NCBI RefSeq assembly: GCF_001431295.2
Contig: NZ_LKAJ02000003.1
Span: 38,573-102,572 of the forward strand
DNA from: Candidatus Berkiella aquae
GTDB lineage: Bacteria; Pseudomonadota; Gammaproteobacteria; Berkiellales; Berkiellaceae
Direction: 5' to 3'
Length of the DNA: 64,000 nt
How positions within the stretch are numbered: the stretch's first letter is position 1; each line of letters opens with the position of its first letter. The notes under the pieces are model-generated. The model was not told the origin of the DNA. It did no database searches and saw only the letters and a program-made list of their open reading frames with translations. The position numbers and the translations under genes are program-made. Positions 9,248 to 20,526 of this stretch are shown piece after piece.

Positions 9248-9330
9248 TTGGATTTATGGAAAAATAACCATAATAATCAATATGTTATATTTATAATGAA
9301 GAGGTGGGTGTTAATTGTCTTGATTTCATA

Positions 9331-9381
9331 TTGTACTGTTTTGTACTTATGAAGTACAATTGTACAATATAGGTACAAAAC
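9331..9381 (+). promoter_or_regulatory. Promoter with five phased GTAC operator motifs
   Basis: A -35-like TTGTAC (9341-9346) and a -10-like TACAAT (9363-9368) are 16 bases apart, 44 bases ahead of the ATPase start codon. Over this promoter lie five GTAC cores at 9333, 9343, 9354, 9362 and 9373, 8-11 bases apart. They form nested inverted repeats: GTTTTGTAC (9338-9346) with GTACAAAAC (9373-9381), and the perfect palindrome ATTGTACAAT (9359-9368). This is what a multi-site repressor operator overlapping a promoter looks like. The regulator is not identified. Confidence 0.55.
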
Positions 9382-9411
9382 GGTCTAAAATTATTTCCGG
9401 GGGAGGAATAG

Positions 9412-10500
9412 ATGTCGCTAGATCCATGGCATTTTCCAAGAAACATACTTGCGGAACAAGTTCTGGGTATGTTTGAGTCAGGGATTTCTAGCGCTTTAGT
9501 CTTTTTTGCTCCTAGGCGTATGGGCAAAACAGAATTTTTGTGTAAAGACATCACACCCTTAGCAGAAAAACGTAAATGGCGTGTTTTTTATTTTAGCTTT
9601 CTTGATGTCGGAAAATCAGCTTCAACAGATTTCACAAGAGCATTAATTAACCTTGCCAAAGATCAAGGTGCGTTGAGCAAAGCTGGTGGATTGCTTAAAC
9701 GAGTAAGCAAAATTAGCGGAGAAGCAGGTGGGATAAAAGCTGATTTAGAGTTACGTGAGCCAGAACAAGCTCAAGAAAGCTTAAAAGATGTAATATCTCA
9801 ATTGTCTAAGAAACAAAAGCTTCTTCTCTTAATGGATGAAGTACAAACACTAGCTCAAGATCCTGCTAATGCTAATTTTATAGCGTCATTTAGAACAGTG
9901 TTGGATCTAAATAAAAGTAACGTGAAAGTGATTTTTACTGGTTCTTCACAAGAAGGCTTACGAAGAATGTTTTCGCAAGCAAAAGCCCCATTTTTTCATT
10001 TTGGGCAAAATTTGCCTTTTCCGGAGCTAGAACGGGATTTTACAGACCATCTTTCGCAAATGTTTCATGTTGCTACAAAGCGACAAATTGATAAAGATGA
10101 ATTATGGAAGGCATTTATTGAGATGCAAAGGGTCCCTCAACTAGCGCGAGCACTAGTTGAACGAATGGCTTTAAATCCAAATTTACCAATAAAAGAGGCC
10201 AAAGAACAATTACTATCCCAAGTTTTTGAGGATAGCGCTTTTATCAATATTTGGGAAAAATGTAGCGCTTTAGAAAGGATAATCCTTAAAGAACTAGCTG
10301 TTGGTGAAGGTGGTTTGTTTAGCTCAGAAACAATAAAGGGGCTTGAAAAGAAACTTGGTGTGACTGATCTTAAATTGTCTTCAGTTCAATCAAGCGTGCG
10401 TGTACTTAGCAGAAAAGGGTTGATAGGCAGAACCCCAGAGCAAAGAGGATATTATATTGATGATCCCAATTTTAAAAATTGGCTACTTCAACATAAATAA
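9412..10500 (+). CDS. AAA+ family ATPase with C-terminal winged helix
   Basis: The 362-aa protein has a P-loop (APRRMGKTEF, residues 33-42), Walker B (LLLLMDEVQ, 137-145), a sensor-1-like strand ending in Ser (VIFTGSSQEGLRRMF) and a C-terminal region (about 275-362) that looks like a winged helix-turn-helix. This is the layout of the archaeal/prokaryotic STAND-like ATPases often carried by plasmids and integrative elements. No signal peptide or membrane segment is seen, so it is cytoplasmic. A strong SD (GGGGGAGG at 9399-9406) is 5 bases from the ATG. The phased GTAC promoter suggests tight control. Substrate unknown; partitioning, defence or regulation are possible. Confidence 0.75.
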   Translation: MSLDPWHFPRNILAEQVLGMFESGISSALVFFAPRRMGKTEFLCKDITPLAEKRKWRVFYFSFLDVGKSASTDFTRALINLAKDQGALSKAGGLLKRVSKISGEAGGIKADLELREPEQAQESLKDVISQLSKKQKLLLLMDEVQTLAQDPANANFIASFRTVLDLNKSNVKVIFTGSSQEGLRRMFSQAKAPFFHFGQNLPFPELERDFTDHLSQMFHVATKRQIDKDELWKAFIEMQRVPQLARALVERMALNPNLPIKEAKEQLLSQVFEDSAFINIWEKCSALERIILKELAVGEGGLFSSETIKGLEKKLGVTDLKLSSVQSSVRVLSRKGLIGRTPEQRGYYIDDPNFKNWLLQHK

Positions 10501-10666
10501 TAATCAATATGATGAAAAATTGATTGATATCCATTTGTTATTTTAAATACATAAAGAAAAATACAATAAATACTGTTTGTAAAATGCGCAAAAGCATCAA
10601 TTTTAAATATATTATCCATATATTGCTTCTTGAAAGAGGAGAGAGGGTAATTCCTCAAGCAGTACG

Positions 10667-13357
10667 ATGGACTATATTCCGATTAAATCTAAGAAATCAT
10701 GGAAAAATAGATTCTTAAGTTATCACTCACAGCACATCCAGAAAAATATTCAGCGCTATGAAGAAGAGGTGTTAACCGATTTAAAGAGCAGCTCTGCTGC
10801 TTCAATTAAACGGTTACAGTCAGCTCCCTTTTGGGAAGATTTAAAAGTGCTTTCTCCTAATAAAGATGAGGTAGATGAGATCCATGAATTATGGAAAAAA
10901 ATTAAGCCATTAGCTCATCTTAATACAAAGCAATTGTTAGTTTTATTGCAGCAGAAAGTGCTACCACTTGAACAAGAATATAAAAAGGCAATCCGTGTAT
11001 TAGAGAATGAAAAGCTCTCAATAGAGGGCAATGATTTTTGGCCGTCGCATTGGTTTCACCCTGCAATCGATCAACAAATAGAAAAGATTCGAAAAAATCA
11101 AGAACGTTTGACTAATTTAAAAACTGCCATATTTGAAGGGTTATTATGGCGATGCCAGGCACATTCAATTTTAAACTCGGTGCCACATGTTGATGATATT
11201 GTTTCGGCGATATGTATCAAAATCAATAAACTTGAATTACTCAAGCATCCTTTTGATATTCCGCAACCTTATTCATCAACGTTAAACGATGATAGGCGTT
11301 TAGCTATTTACGATTATTTAGAAGCATCAACAGTTGATAAAGATGAATTACAAACAGCAGTACTTTCACCACTTACTAAGCAAGGCCATGCAGCTTTTAA
11401 AACAGCCGCTCAGGTTAAGAAGGATCTTGAGGAAATAAGAAAGTTTAACAAGAGGGTAATAAAAGCATTATCTGATAATGGTATAAATAATTTTCTGTTT
11501 CCATCATGGTTTAAAAAGATTGTGCCGTCAATCGTTAAAAGGACAACTAAAAATATCTTACAAGCAGCAAAAGAAGGATTAGAAACTTTTGGTTTAGTTT
11601 CATTTGCCGCCAAGCTATGGAGCTTGCGCTATCTATTTTATCTTGCTTTAACGCTCATTAGTTATCATTATTTAATGATTATCTTACAACCAGTAGGCCT
11701 GATAATTGGCGCAACTGCTTTCGCGATGCTGAGCAGCGTTCTGTTTTATACTTTTGCCCTTTCACCAGTTTGGATCTTTGGTTGGATGATGCTTACTACA
11801 TTCAAACAAAGTGTAGTGGATTATATTACCCATTGGAAACGCGAGGAATTATATCAGGCATTAGATACGTTAGTCTCGATCCAAGAATTTATGGCGAATC
11901 ACTTGAGTCAAGTGATAGTTGATATTTCGCATTTTGATATAAAGTATTTGAGTGAACAATCAAAAATTCATTTTGATCATCTGGGCGAATTTAAATCAAA
12001 GTTGAATCAAACCTTCACTGGACAAAAGATATTTGGTCGGGGAAACTTTAATCTACAGTTGGATGCTGTCAAAGCAAAAATTGATACTCAAGAAAAGCAA
12101 TTAAAAACCCATTTAAAACAAGTTGCTAATCATATTGCTTTGCGGGTAGGGGATGATATTGAATTATTAGAAAAATCTGCATCAAAAGACAAGCTGGTTC
12201 CTACAATACCGCATTCACAATTGGCTAAACTAAAGGAGTTTGTCGCTGCCTATGGTGATGAACTAGCTGTCCATCAGTTTGAACAAAATGCGAACCCTAT
12301 TCATAAGTGGTTTAGCAAAATTGAGCGTTGTAGTCGGGTGAATAATGATATTGAGTATTCATTTAAACAACCTTGGGGCGGCCACGAACTACGAAAAGAC
12401 TACTTAAAAGGATGGCAGTCTATTTTACGCGGTTATCTCTTAAAAAAGGAAACTCGACAAGGTGCATTACATATAAACGAATTGCTTGAAGGGAAAATAT
12501 ACCCAACATTAGATCAGGTTAAGGAATGGATAAAGCAGCTTGAAATAGGGGGTAAGGGCGATTTATTACTTCGAAAAGTACAATCTCATATTTTCAAAAC
12601 CCTTAATTCTAATAACCATATTAATGCAAGATTATTACATCAAAGTCACAAAGAGTTGGTTTCACAATGGTATCGTTGTCACAAAGTGCAGATAAAACGC
12701 GCTGAAGAGAAAATTAACTGTATTTTTAAGATTCACAAGGATGATCAGCTTTTGCAAAAGCTTGATGAAATTGGCGATGAAGTCCTGAGCGATATTTACG
12801 AATTACTCGATGGGGCAGATGTATATAGTTATTCTTCTAAACAATATAAGACCATAACCCAACGAAAGAATTTAGCTCGTCAATTTTTTGAAAACTATGA
12901 AGGTGACTCTTCGCGTGCGATACGGCTCCTTAGATTTCTTCCTGAGGAACAAAAAAGCGAAGTGTTGATAGGAGTTGCCAAAAAGCGGTTAACGTGGCTT
13001 CTAGCGCATCTGGATAAGCTTAAAGACCCTTCAAAGCCTTTTGACGATGCTGATATCGAGCTTTTCCATGATTATCGCTTGCTTGAAGCGTCAGAGAAAT
13101 TTGAATTTAACTCCTTTGTTAGTCAATCAGAATACTTTAATAATCCCTGGGATCCCAAAGTTGAGCGTTTTTTGGATGCTAGTCGCCGCAATGGACTTGA
13201 TACAGGCAAGCTTGTAAGAGATTACAAGGACAAGAATCACAAAATTAAGCCTTTCATTCTTCATCAGCACAGTAGCAAGAAAGCGGCTATATGCCGCAAA
13301 GAGGCCGAAAATTTATCAAATCCATCAAAAAGAGGTGGTATTTATGTTGGACATTAA
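10667..13357 (+). CDS. Unrecognised large membrane/helical protein (896 aa)
   Basis: No family recognised. The protein is almost wholly alpha-helical and charged, with two or three adjacent hydrophobic segments at about residues 318-380 (for example YLFYLALTLISYHYL and GATAFAMLSSVLFYTFAL). These split an N-terminal helical region of about 310 aa from a C-terminal region of about 515 aa with coiled-coil-like stretches. There is no signal peptide, Cys cluster or nucleotide-binding motif. The ATG at 10667 has no well-spaced SD (GAGAGAGGG is about 20 bases upstream), so the exact start is uncertain. The next gene overlaps its end by 14 bases. The architecture would suit an inner-membrane complex subunit, or a translocated effector in a Legionella-like host; neither is shown. 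Confidence 0.6.
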   Translation: MDYIPIKSKKSWKNRFLSYHSQHIQKNIQRYEEEVLTDLKSSSAASIKRLQSAPFWEDLKVLSPNKDEVDEIHELWKKIKPLAHLNTKQLLVLLQQKVLPLEQEYKKAIRVLENEKLSIEGNDFWPSHWFHPAIDQQIEKIRKNQERLTNLKTAIFEGLLWRCQAHSILNSVPHVDDIVSAICIKINKLELLKHPFDIPQPYSSTLNDDRRLAIYDYLEASTVDKDELQTAVLSPLTKQGHAAFKTAAQVKKDLEEIRKFNKRVIKALSDNGINNFLFPSWFKKIVPSIVKRTTKNILQAAKEGLETFGLVSFAAKLWSLRYLFYLALTLISYHYLMIILQPVGLIIGATAFAMLSSVLFYTFALSPVWIFGWMMLTTFKQSVVDYITHWKREELYQALDTLVSIQEFMANHLSQVIVDISHFDIKYLSEQSKIHFDHLGEFKSKLNQTFTGQKIFGRGNFNLQLDAVKAKIDTQEKQLKTHLKQVANHIALRVGDDIELLEKSASKDKLVPTIPHSQLAKLKEFVAAYGDELAVHQFEQNANPIHKWFSKIERCSRVNNDIEYSFKQPWGGHELRKDYLKGWQSILRGYLLKKETRQGALHINELLEGKIYPTLDQVKEWIKQLEIGGKGDLLLRKVQSHIFKTLNSNNHINARLLHQSHKELVSQWYRCHKVQIKRAEEKINCIFKIHKDDQLLQKLDEIGDEVLSDIYELLDGADVYSYSSKQYKTITQRKNLARQFFENYEGDSSRAIRLLRFLPEEQKSEVLIGVAKKRLTWLLAHLDKLKDPSKPFDDADIELFHDYRLLEASEKFEFNSFVSQSEYFNNPWDPKVERFLDASRRNGLDTGKLVRDYKDKNHKIKPFILHQHSSKKAAICRKEAENLSNPSKRGGIYVGH

Positions 13358-14372
13358 AATTTTATGTAAAAAGATCGACAAAACGTTCTTGGCTGTGTTG
13401 GATGAAAACCCCATGGCAGCGGCTTTTATGCTCGCCAATTTGTATCGATCAATGGATCATGTTAGCGAAGATAAGTTGGTTTTAGCAAAAACGACCTTAA
13501 CTGATACTAAAAAAAGTCTAAGACCAAAACATATTCAGACTTTATGGGAAACTATTACATCTATTCCCAGTAAACGATTGAATTTGATGGACAATAGCCA
13601 TAAGCGGGGTATCCGTCGCCTTAAGCATGAAATGATTCGTGATTTTGCCTTTTTCAAACATATTGACGCTGATGATCTTGTTGCCCAAGGGCAAAAATCC
13701 GAATTCTATCGCGAAGTGCTAGTTGCATTGATTCGAAAACATCTTCATGAAAATAAACTTAAAGATCCATTTGAGAAAGGATCATTTAGCTATAAGCTGC
13801 TGAACGAGGGTGGTTCAGAGCAAAATTCTCGTTATCTAACCAGGTATATCAAGGATTGTGAGTCTTTCCCCATTAATAATATCGTACTTTTAGGAGGCAA
13901 GAATCATGAGATTGCGGAATTTATTTTAATCGATCTTAAATCAAGCAATATAAGATTCGAAATTGGTAGTCACTTTGTTCATAAACACCCAAGTCTAAGA
14001 AAAGATGTTGCTAAAGATTGGCAAGATTTCTTTGATACTCTTCCTTTAAATTCAAGAGAAGCTAAATTTATCAAAGAAGAACTACCAAAATTGAAGCAAA
14101 GATTTGATGAATTTAAGGGTATTGAAACGGATAGGAGGGCAAGAAGAGATAATCAAATTGCGCCTAAAGTTGACAATTGGGCAGCATTTAGAACTATTTT
14201 CACAAAAAGCTTCGGCTTAGGTTTCATAGTAGCTCTTCCAGCTAAACCAATCACGATGCCCATATTTTTAGGATACGGGGCTTACAATTTGTATTGCATT
14301 TTATCTCATAAGCCAAATCAAACACAAAGGCCAACTGCTGATTTACAGCAAACTAAAAGGCTTGGAAACTAA
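13344..14372 (+). CDS. Unrecognised helical protein, partner of the 896-aa gene (342 aa)
   Basis: The ATG at 13344 is chosen because AAGAGGTGG lies about 6 bases upstream inside the end of the preceding gene; a GTG at 13335 overlaps the SD. The product is predominantly helical and basic, with no signal peptide. A moderately hydrophobic stretch lies near the C-terminus (FGLGFIVALPAKPITMPIFLGYGAYNLY, which may be one membrane segment), followed by a short polar tail. I see no catalytic motif. The overlap with the 896-aa gene implies co-translation and a shared job. Only the neighbouring tra genes and AAA+ ATPase hint that it belongs to mobile-element cargo. Confidence 0.55.
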   Translation: MLDIKILCKKIDKTFLAVLDENPMAAAFMLANLYRSMDHVSEDKLVLAKTTLTDTKKSLRPKHIQTLWETITSIPSKRLNLMDNSHKRGIRRLKHEMIRDFAFFKHIDADDLVAQGQKSEFYREVLVALIRKHLHENKLKDPFEKGSFSYKLLNEGGSEQNSRYLTRYIKDCESFPINNIVLLGGKNHEIAEFILIDLKSSNIRFEIGSHFVHKHPSLRKDVAKDWQDFFDTLPLNSREAKFIKEELPKLKQRFDEFKGIETDRRARRDNQIAPKVDNWAAFRTIFTKSFGLGFIVALPAKPITMPIFLGYGAYNLYCILSHKPNQTQRPTADLQQTKRLGN

Positions 14373-14549
14373 TAATATTTGTAAATAAACGGTATATACG
14401 GCTAGAAATGACTAAGCTCAAAATGACATATAACGAACCGCATGGTTTACAAATAAAATTTCAAGATATCTAAATTTTTATGATTCCATACATCCCGAAA
14501 TTTCTGCAAATTCTGCAAAATTAGCACCCATTTTTGCTTCTCATTTTAT

Positions 14550-14599
14550 TTACCCTATCTCTTGAACCACATCCTTTAGAGCACCATTTGACATGCGAG
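14550..14599 (-). pseudogene. C-terminal scrap of a probable tyrosine recombinase (integrase)
   Basis: On the minus strand the bases next to the IS encode RMSNGALKDVVQEIG and a stop, in a frame that runs into the IS end. The pattern resembles the last residues of phage-type tyrosine recombinases, which typically end in a YAHMSxxxLxxAV-like segment just after the catalytic Tyr region. Only about 15 residues survive, so this is a tentative call. If right, an integrase gene was cut off by the IS or by a deletion at the IS end. Confidence 0.3.
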
Positions 14600-14640
14600 T
14601 GTAGTGGTCAAGTAATTTTGGACACTGTGTTAGAGAAAGC

Positions 14641-15785
<1,145 letters not shown>

Positions 15786-15855
15786 TTTTATACCTCATGA
15801 TTTAGCACGCTATTTTAACATCTTTTTGCGTGTCCAAAATCATTAGACCACTACA

Positions 15856-17321
15856 GTATAGCGACCAAGGGTTTAGAAAAAGAAGCAGGGATAAAAAGTG
15901 CCACCGTGGACGCATGCTTATTGCAATGGGAACAGGGAAGGGAGCGATTAAACAAAAACGATGTGTTAGTAATTGATGAAGCTGGCATGCTTGGCACAGA
16001 TAAGATGAATAAACTATTAGGGCACGCCAATAGTGAAGGTGCCAAAGTCATCTTAGTGCACGATCCAGAGCAGTTCGGCGCCATCGAAGCGGGCGCCCCT
16101 TCACGGGCGATAGCTAGACGATTTGGAGAAGCCGAATTAACCGAAGTGGTTCGTCAGCGAAACCCAGAAATGAGCCGTGCGACTTATGAATTTGCGACCC
16201 AGCAAACTGAAAGAGCTTTAACCCGTTATGAGAAACTGGGCGCACTCAATATGACCGCTGCGGATGAGCCAATTGCTAGGCGAATGATGGTAGAGGTCTG
16301 GGCCAGTGAGCGGTTGGAAGGCAAATCACAATTAATGCTGGCCTATACAAATGATAGCGTTCAGGCTTTAAATCAGGCTGCCAGAGAAGTTCGAATTGCT
16401 GCTGGTGAAATAGAAGAGGGGAGGGCGTTTACAGTAGCCAAAGGTCAGCGCTGCTTTGCTAAGGGGGATGATGTTTATTTTCTGAAGAACGACAAGCACC
16501 TGGGGGTTCAAAACGGTGCACTTGGGAAGATTCAGTCCATTGAGGGAAGTCATTTTCAGATCAAGGCTAATGATGATGGCCGGGTCATAGGATTAGATAT
16601 CAGGCATTATAATCATCTAGACCACGGTTATGCTGCGACCATTTATAAAGCCCAAGGTGTCACTGTTAATAATGCTTATGTATTGGCTTCAAACTATTTT
16701 GATCGCCACTCTACCTATGTTGCTTGTACACGGCATAAAGACAAGCTTATGGTGTTTGGCGACCAAAAAGAGTTTAAAAACCGAGACATGATGATGAAAA
16801 CATTAAGTCGAGAGTGCTCAAAGAGCATGGCAGTAGACTATGCCCAGGCTAGATGGATTAAGCCCCAAAACAAACAGGACCTAAAATTAAACACTAATCA
16901 AATTTCACAGAAACAATTAGCACAGGAAAGACTTGAGATAAAAAATCTCAAATCATATTTTCCCAGCAAGGAATTTTCTTTTGCTTGGGCCTATGAACGC
17001 TTTAGAGGGTGGTTACAAGGGGTTATTCAATTAAGCGATAAGCGCCAAATGCTGTGTTTAACTAAAAATAATAATATGAAATTGGTGCCATATCATTCGC
17101 AGCTAGAAAATTTTCTTGGAAAAGAGGTGAATATTTTGCTTGATAAGAAAGGGGGTATTAATAAATGCTCTGTTATAGATAAAATTGATGGTATATCGAA
17201 GCAACATGATGTCTTAGATGGGGGGGTGACAAAAACACAACAATATAATTTGATTGATCTGAAAATTGAAGATTATGTTTTATCTGGTAAAGCTTTCATT
17301 GATAATGATCTTGAAATTTAA
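15856..17321 (+). pseudogene. traI: 3' part of TraI/TraA-type relaxase-helicase, cut by the IS
   Basis: An open frame runs directly out of the IS right end (IATKGLEKEAGIKSA and onward) through Walker B (NDVLVIDEAGMLGT) and the helicase motifs of RecD-like conjugative helicases (HGYAATIYKAQGVT and STYVACTRHKDKLMVFG). The relaxase domain and the Walker A P-loop, which should lie upstream, are missing. A GTG at 15906 could start a 471-aa fragment, but it would lack ATP binding. The last 130 residues diverge from the core and end in an AT-rich stretch. It is on the same strand as the tra genes. The loss of the relaxase means this element could not start its own transfer unless another copy exists. 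Confidence 0.88.
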
Positions 17322-17391
17322 GAAGTCTCTTTGATTATATCCTCAAGCGATGCATTAGTTTATTTACCATTTAGGGCTCAGAGAAATTTTA

Positions 17392-20300
17392 TTAAAATGA
17401 AGAAGCTGAAATTCGAAGCGCATAACGTTGCCATACCAAATAAATCGCAGGAAGTACAATAAGGGCCAATAGCGTTGCGGTAATCATCCCCCCAACCATG
17501 GGGGCAGCAATTCTGCGCATAACTTCTGATCCCGTACCACCGATGAGCATAATGGGTAATAGACCACCAATAATGGCTAATGCAGTCATCATAATGGGCC
17601 TAAGGCGCAATAAAGCTCCTTCAGTAATGGCCGCTTGAATATCTTCAAGGGTACATTCCCTTTTTTCTTCCTCCACAAGGGCTAAACGTTTTTTAAGTGC
17701 TTGATGCAGATAAATGAGTTTCACAACCATAATTTCAGCGGCAATTCCAGCAAGCGCAATGAAACCCACTCCGGCGGCAACGGATAGGTGATAACCTAAA
17801 ATGTAGAGAAGCCAAATTCCACCAATTAGCGCAAAGGGTACCGCTGACACAATGAGTATAACCTCAGAAAATCTTCGGAAATTTAAATAAAGCAGTAAAA
17901 TAATGATTGCTAATGTGAAGGGAGCCACTAAAGCCAAGCGTTCTTTTGCACGCTCCAAATATTCGTATTGGCCTGACCAAATTAAGGAATAGCCCGCAGG
18001 AAATTTTATTTTCTGTTGTATTTTTTGTTGTGCTTCACTTACATAAGAAGCGATATCACGATCCGCAATATCAACATATATCCACCCATTAAGCCTCGCG
18101 TTTTCACTTTTAATCGTATCCGGTCCTTCCTGAATACTGATTCGCGCCACTTCACTCAAAGGGATCGTTGCTCCGGTAGAGGTGATTATCGGAAGTACTC
18201 TCAGTTCCTCTAATGAATCACGAATTTCTCGAGGGTAGCGAATATTAATAGGATAACGTTCTCTACCTTCTATAGTTTGAGCGATATCCATTCCACCCAC
18301 CGCAATTTCGATTATTTTTTGAACGTCTTCAATATTAAGACCATATCTGGCTATTTTCAGGCGGTCAATTTCAACATTAATGTAGCGGGCGCTTGCTACA
18401 CGTTCCGCAAAAGCTGAAACAGTGCCAGGTATACCTTTAAGCAGATCTTCAACTTGCTTGCCCAGGGACTGAATGACGTTTAAATTAGGGCCTGCAATTT
18501 TTAAACCCACAGGAGTTTTTATTCCTGTGGCCAACATATCAATTCTAGTTCGAATGGGCATAACCCACGCATTAGATAAACCAGGCAGCTTAACGCGCTC
18601 TTCTAACTCCGCACGTAGCTTATCGATTGTCATACCTTTACGCCATTCACTTTTAGGCTTGAATTGAATCGTGGTCTCAATCATCCATAAAGGGGCAGGA
18701 TCTGTTGCAGTTTCTGCACGTCCAATCTTGCCGAATACAGTTTTTACTTCAGGGACAGTTGCAATCAGCTTATCTGTCTGCTGCAAAATTTGTTGGGCTT
18801 TTCCAATGGATATACCGGGAAAAGTAGTTGGCATATACAAGAGATCACCTTCATCCATTTCGGGCATAAATTCCCCACCGAGATGCAACAGAGGCCAACA
18901 ACCGATTATGAGCAATATGACGGCAATCCCCAAGACCATTTTGGGAAACTTTAAAACGGTTTGTAGTATAGGTCTGTATACTGTGGCCAATGCCTTATTG
19001 AGAGGGGTTGATTGTTCAGGTTTAATCTTGCCTTTAATTAAATAACCCATTAGAACAGGTACTAACGTTATTGACAGAATGGCTGCTCCTGCCATAGCGT
19101 AAGTTTTAGTATACGCAAGAGGTATAAACAAACGACCTTCTTGTGCCTGCAATGTAAAAACTGGTAAGAAGCTTACAGTGACAATAAGCAAAGAAAAGAA
19201 CAGGGCAGGGCCTACCTCTATGGCTGATTGTTGTATGATTTCCCACCTATCTTGAATTTGTTTCTCATGCTCAAGATGTTTGTGTGCATTTTCAATCATG
19301 ACGATGGCTGCATCTACCATCACGCCAATCGCGATGGCAATTCCGCCCAAGGACATGATATTGGCGTTTATTCCCTGCAAATGCATAATAATTAGCGCAA
19401 TCAAAATACCCATAGGAAGGCTAATGACAACGACTAAGGAAGATCGAAGATGAAAAAGAAAAATCATGCAAATTAACGAAACAACAACAAATTCTTCAAT
19501 TAATTTGTCATATAAAGTTGCTACGGCGCGTTGAATAAGATTTGCACGGTCATAAGTCTCGACAATTTCGACTCCTTTTGGAAGACTTGATTTAATTTCA
19601 TTCAAACGTTTTTTTACGTTTTGAATAGTCTCCATAGCGTTTTGGCCATAACGCATCACAATAATACCGCCAACGACTTCACCTTGCCCGTTTAACTCAG
19701 CAATGCCACGACGGATTTGAGGGCCAAGCTGCACGGTAGCAACGTCTTTCAATAGAATTGGAACCCCATTTTTATTTAAGCTAATAGGAAGTTGCTCGAT
19801 GTCCCTTATTGATTTTAAATAACCTTCAGAGCGTACAAAATATTCTGCCTCGCCCATTTCTATGGATGAGCCGCCTACTTCTTGGTTGCCTTTTTGTACG
19901 GCGTCGGTGACTTGCTGTAAAGTTAAATTGAAAGCACGCAATCTATTTGGATCTAAGGAAATCTGATACTGGCGTACCATACCACCTATTGGAGCCACTT
20001 CTGCTACTCCAGGAATTTTCTGAAGTTCATATTTTAAAAACCAATCTTGGATGCTTCTCAGCTGTGATAAGTCATGTTTGCCTGTTCGATCGACAAGCGC
20101 GTATTCATAAACCCAACCCACTCCCGTTGCGTCGGGTCCCAAGGACGCACGAGCATTAGCTGGCAGTTTACTTGACGCTTGATTGAGATACTCGAGCACC
20201 CGAGATCGCGCCCAATAAAGATCAGTCCCATCCTTGAAGATGACATATACAAAAGAATCACCGAAGCTGGACTCACCTCTCACTGTTACCGCGCCTGGAA

Positions 20301-20526
20301 CTGATAACATCGCGGAAGTAATAGGAAAAGTGACTTGATCTTCGACTACTTGCGGGGCTTGACCGGGAAATGTAGTACGGATAATGACCTGCACATCAGA
20401 TAAATCCGGTATAGCATCCACTGCCGTGTTCTTAATCGCATATATACCGGCCAATAGTATCAAAAAACTAACAAGCAACACCAAATGGCGATTCTTTATC
20501 GACCATTTAATGGTACTTTCGATCAT
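17392..20526 (-). CDS. cusA: CusA-type copper/silver RND efflux pump
   Basis: Inner-membrane proton-driven HME-RND transporter of 1044 aa, expected to export Cu(I)/Ag(I) from periplasm or cytosol through an MFP and an outer-membrane channel. The HME-4 signature is present (AIAIGVMVDAAIVMIEN). The three Met positions that bind copper in E. coli CusA all have counterparts: LLYMPTT, PLWMIETT and RIDMLATG. Two repeats of TM1 plus TM2-6 are evident. The start overlaps the end of the MFP gene by 4 bases (ATGA), so the pair is translated together. Legionella homologues are named hel; the copper signature makes cusA the safer label. The matching outer-membrane channel could be the TolC-like protein at 28526. 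Confidence 0.92.
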   Translation of the reverse strand: MIESTIKWSIKNRHLVLLVSFLILLAGIYAIKNTAVDAIPDLSDVQVIIRTTFPGQAPQVVEDQVTFPITSAMLSVPGAVTVRGESSFGDSFVYVIFKDGTDLYWARSRVLEYLNQASSKLPANARASLGPDATGVGWVYEYALVDRTGKHDLSQLRSIQDWFLKYELQKIPGVAEVAPIGGMVRQYQISLDPNRLRAFNLTLQQVTDAVQKGNQEVGGSSIEMGEAEYFVRSEGYLKSIRDIEQLPISLNKNGVPILLKDVATVQLGPQIRRGIAELNGQGEVVGGIIVMRYGQNAMETIQNVKKRLNEIKSSLPKGVEIVETYDRANLIQRAVATLYDKLIEEFVVVSLICMIFLFHLRSSLVVVISLPMGILIALIIMHLQGINANIMSLGGIAIAIGVMVDAAIVMIENAHKHLEHEKQIQDRWEIIQQSAIEVGPALFFSLLIVTVSFLPVFTLQAQEGRLFIPLAYTKTYAMAGAAILSITLVPVLMGYLIKGKIKPEQSTPLNKALATVYRPILQTVLKFPKMVLGIAVILLIIGCWPLLHLGGEFMPEMDEGDLLYMPTTFPGISIGKAQQILQQTDKLIATVPEVKTVFGKIGRAETATDPAPLWMIETTIQFKPKSEWRKGMTIDKLRAELEERVKLPGLSNAWVMPIRTRIDMLATGIKTPVGLKIAGPNLNVIQSLGKQVEDLLKGIPGTVSAFAERVASARYINVEIDRLKIARYGLNIEDVQKIIEIAVGGMDIAQTIEGRERYPINIRYPREIRDSLEELRVLPIITSTGATIPLSEVARISIQEGPDTIKSENARLNGWIYVDIADRDIASYVSEAQQKIQQKIKFPAGYSLIWSGQYEYLERAKERLALVAPFTLAIIILLLYLNFRRFSEVILIVSAVPFALIGGIWLLYILGYHLSVAAGVGFIALAGIAAEIMVVKLIYLHQALKKRLALVEEEKRECTLEDIQAAITEGALLRLRPIMMTALAIIGGLLPIMLIGGTGSEVMRRIAAPMVGGMITATLLALIVLPAIYLVWQRYALRISASSF

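Noticed and set aside
10524..10718. 64-aa ORF upstream of the 896-aa gene
   Set aside because: Low-complexity AT-rich sequence, no SD, overlaps the start of the larger gene.
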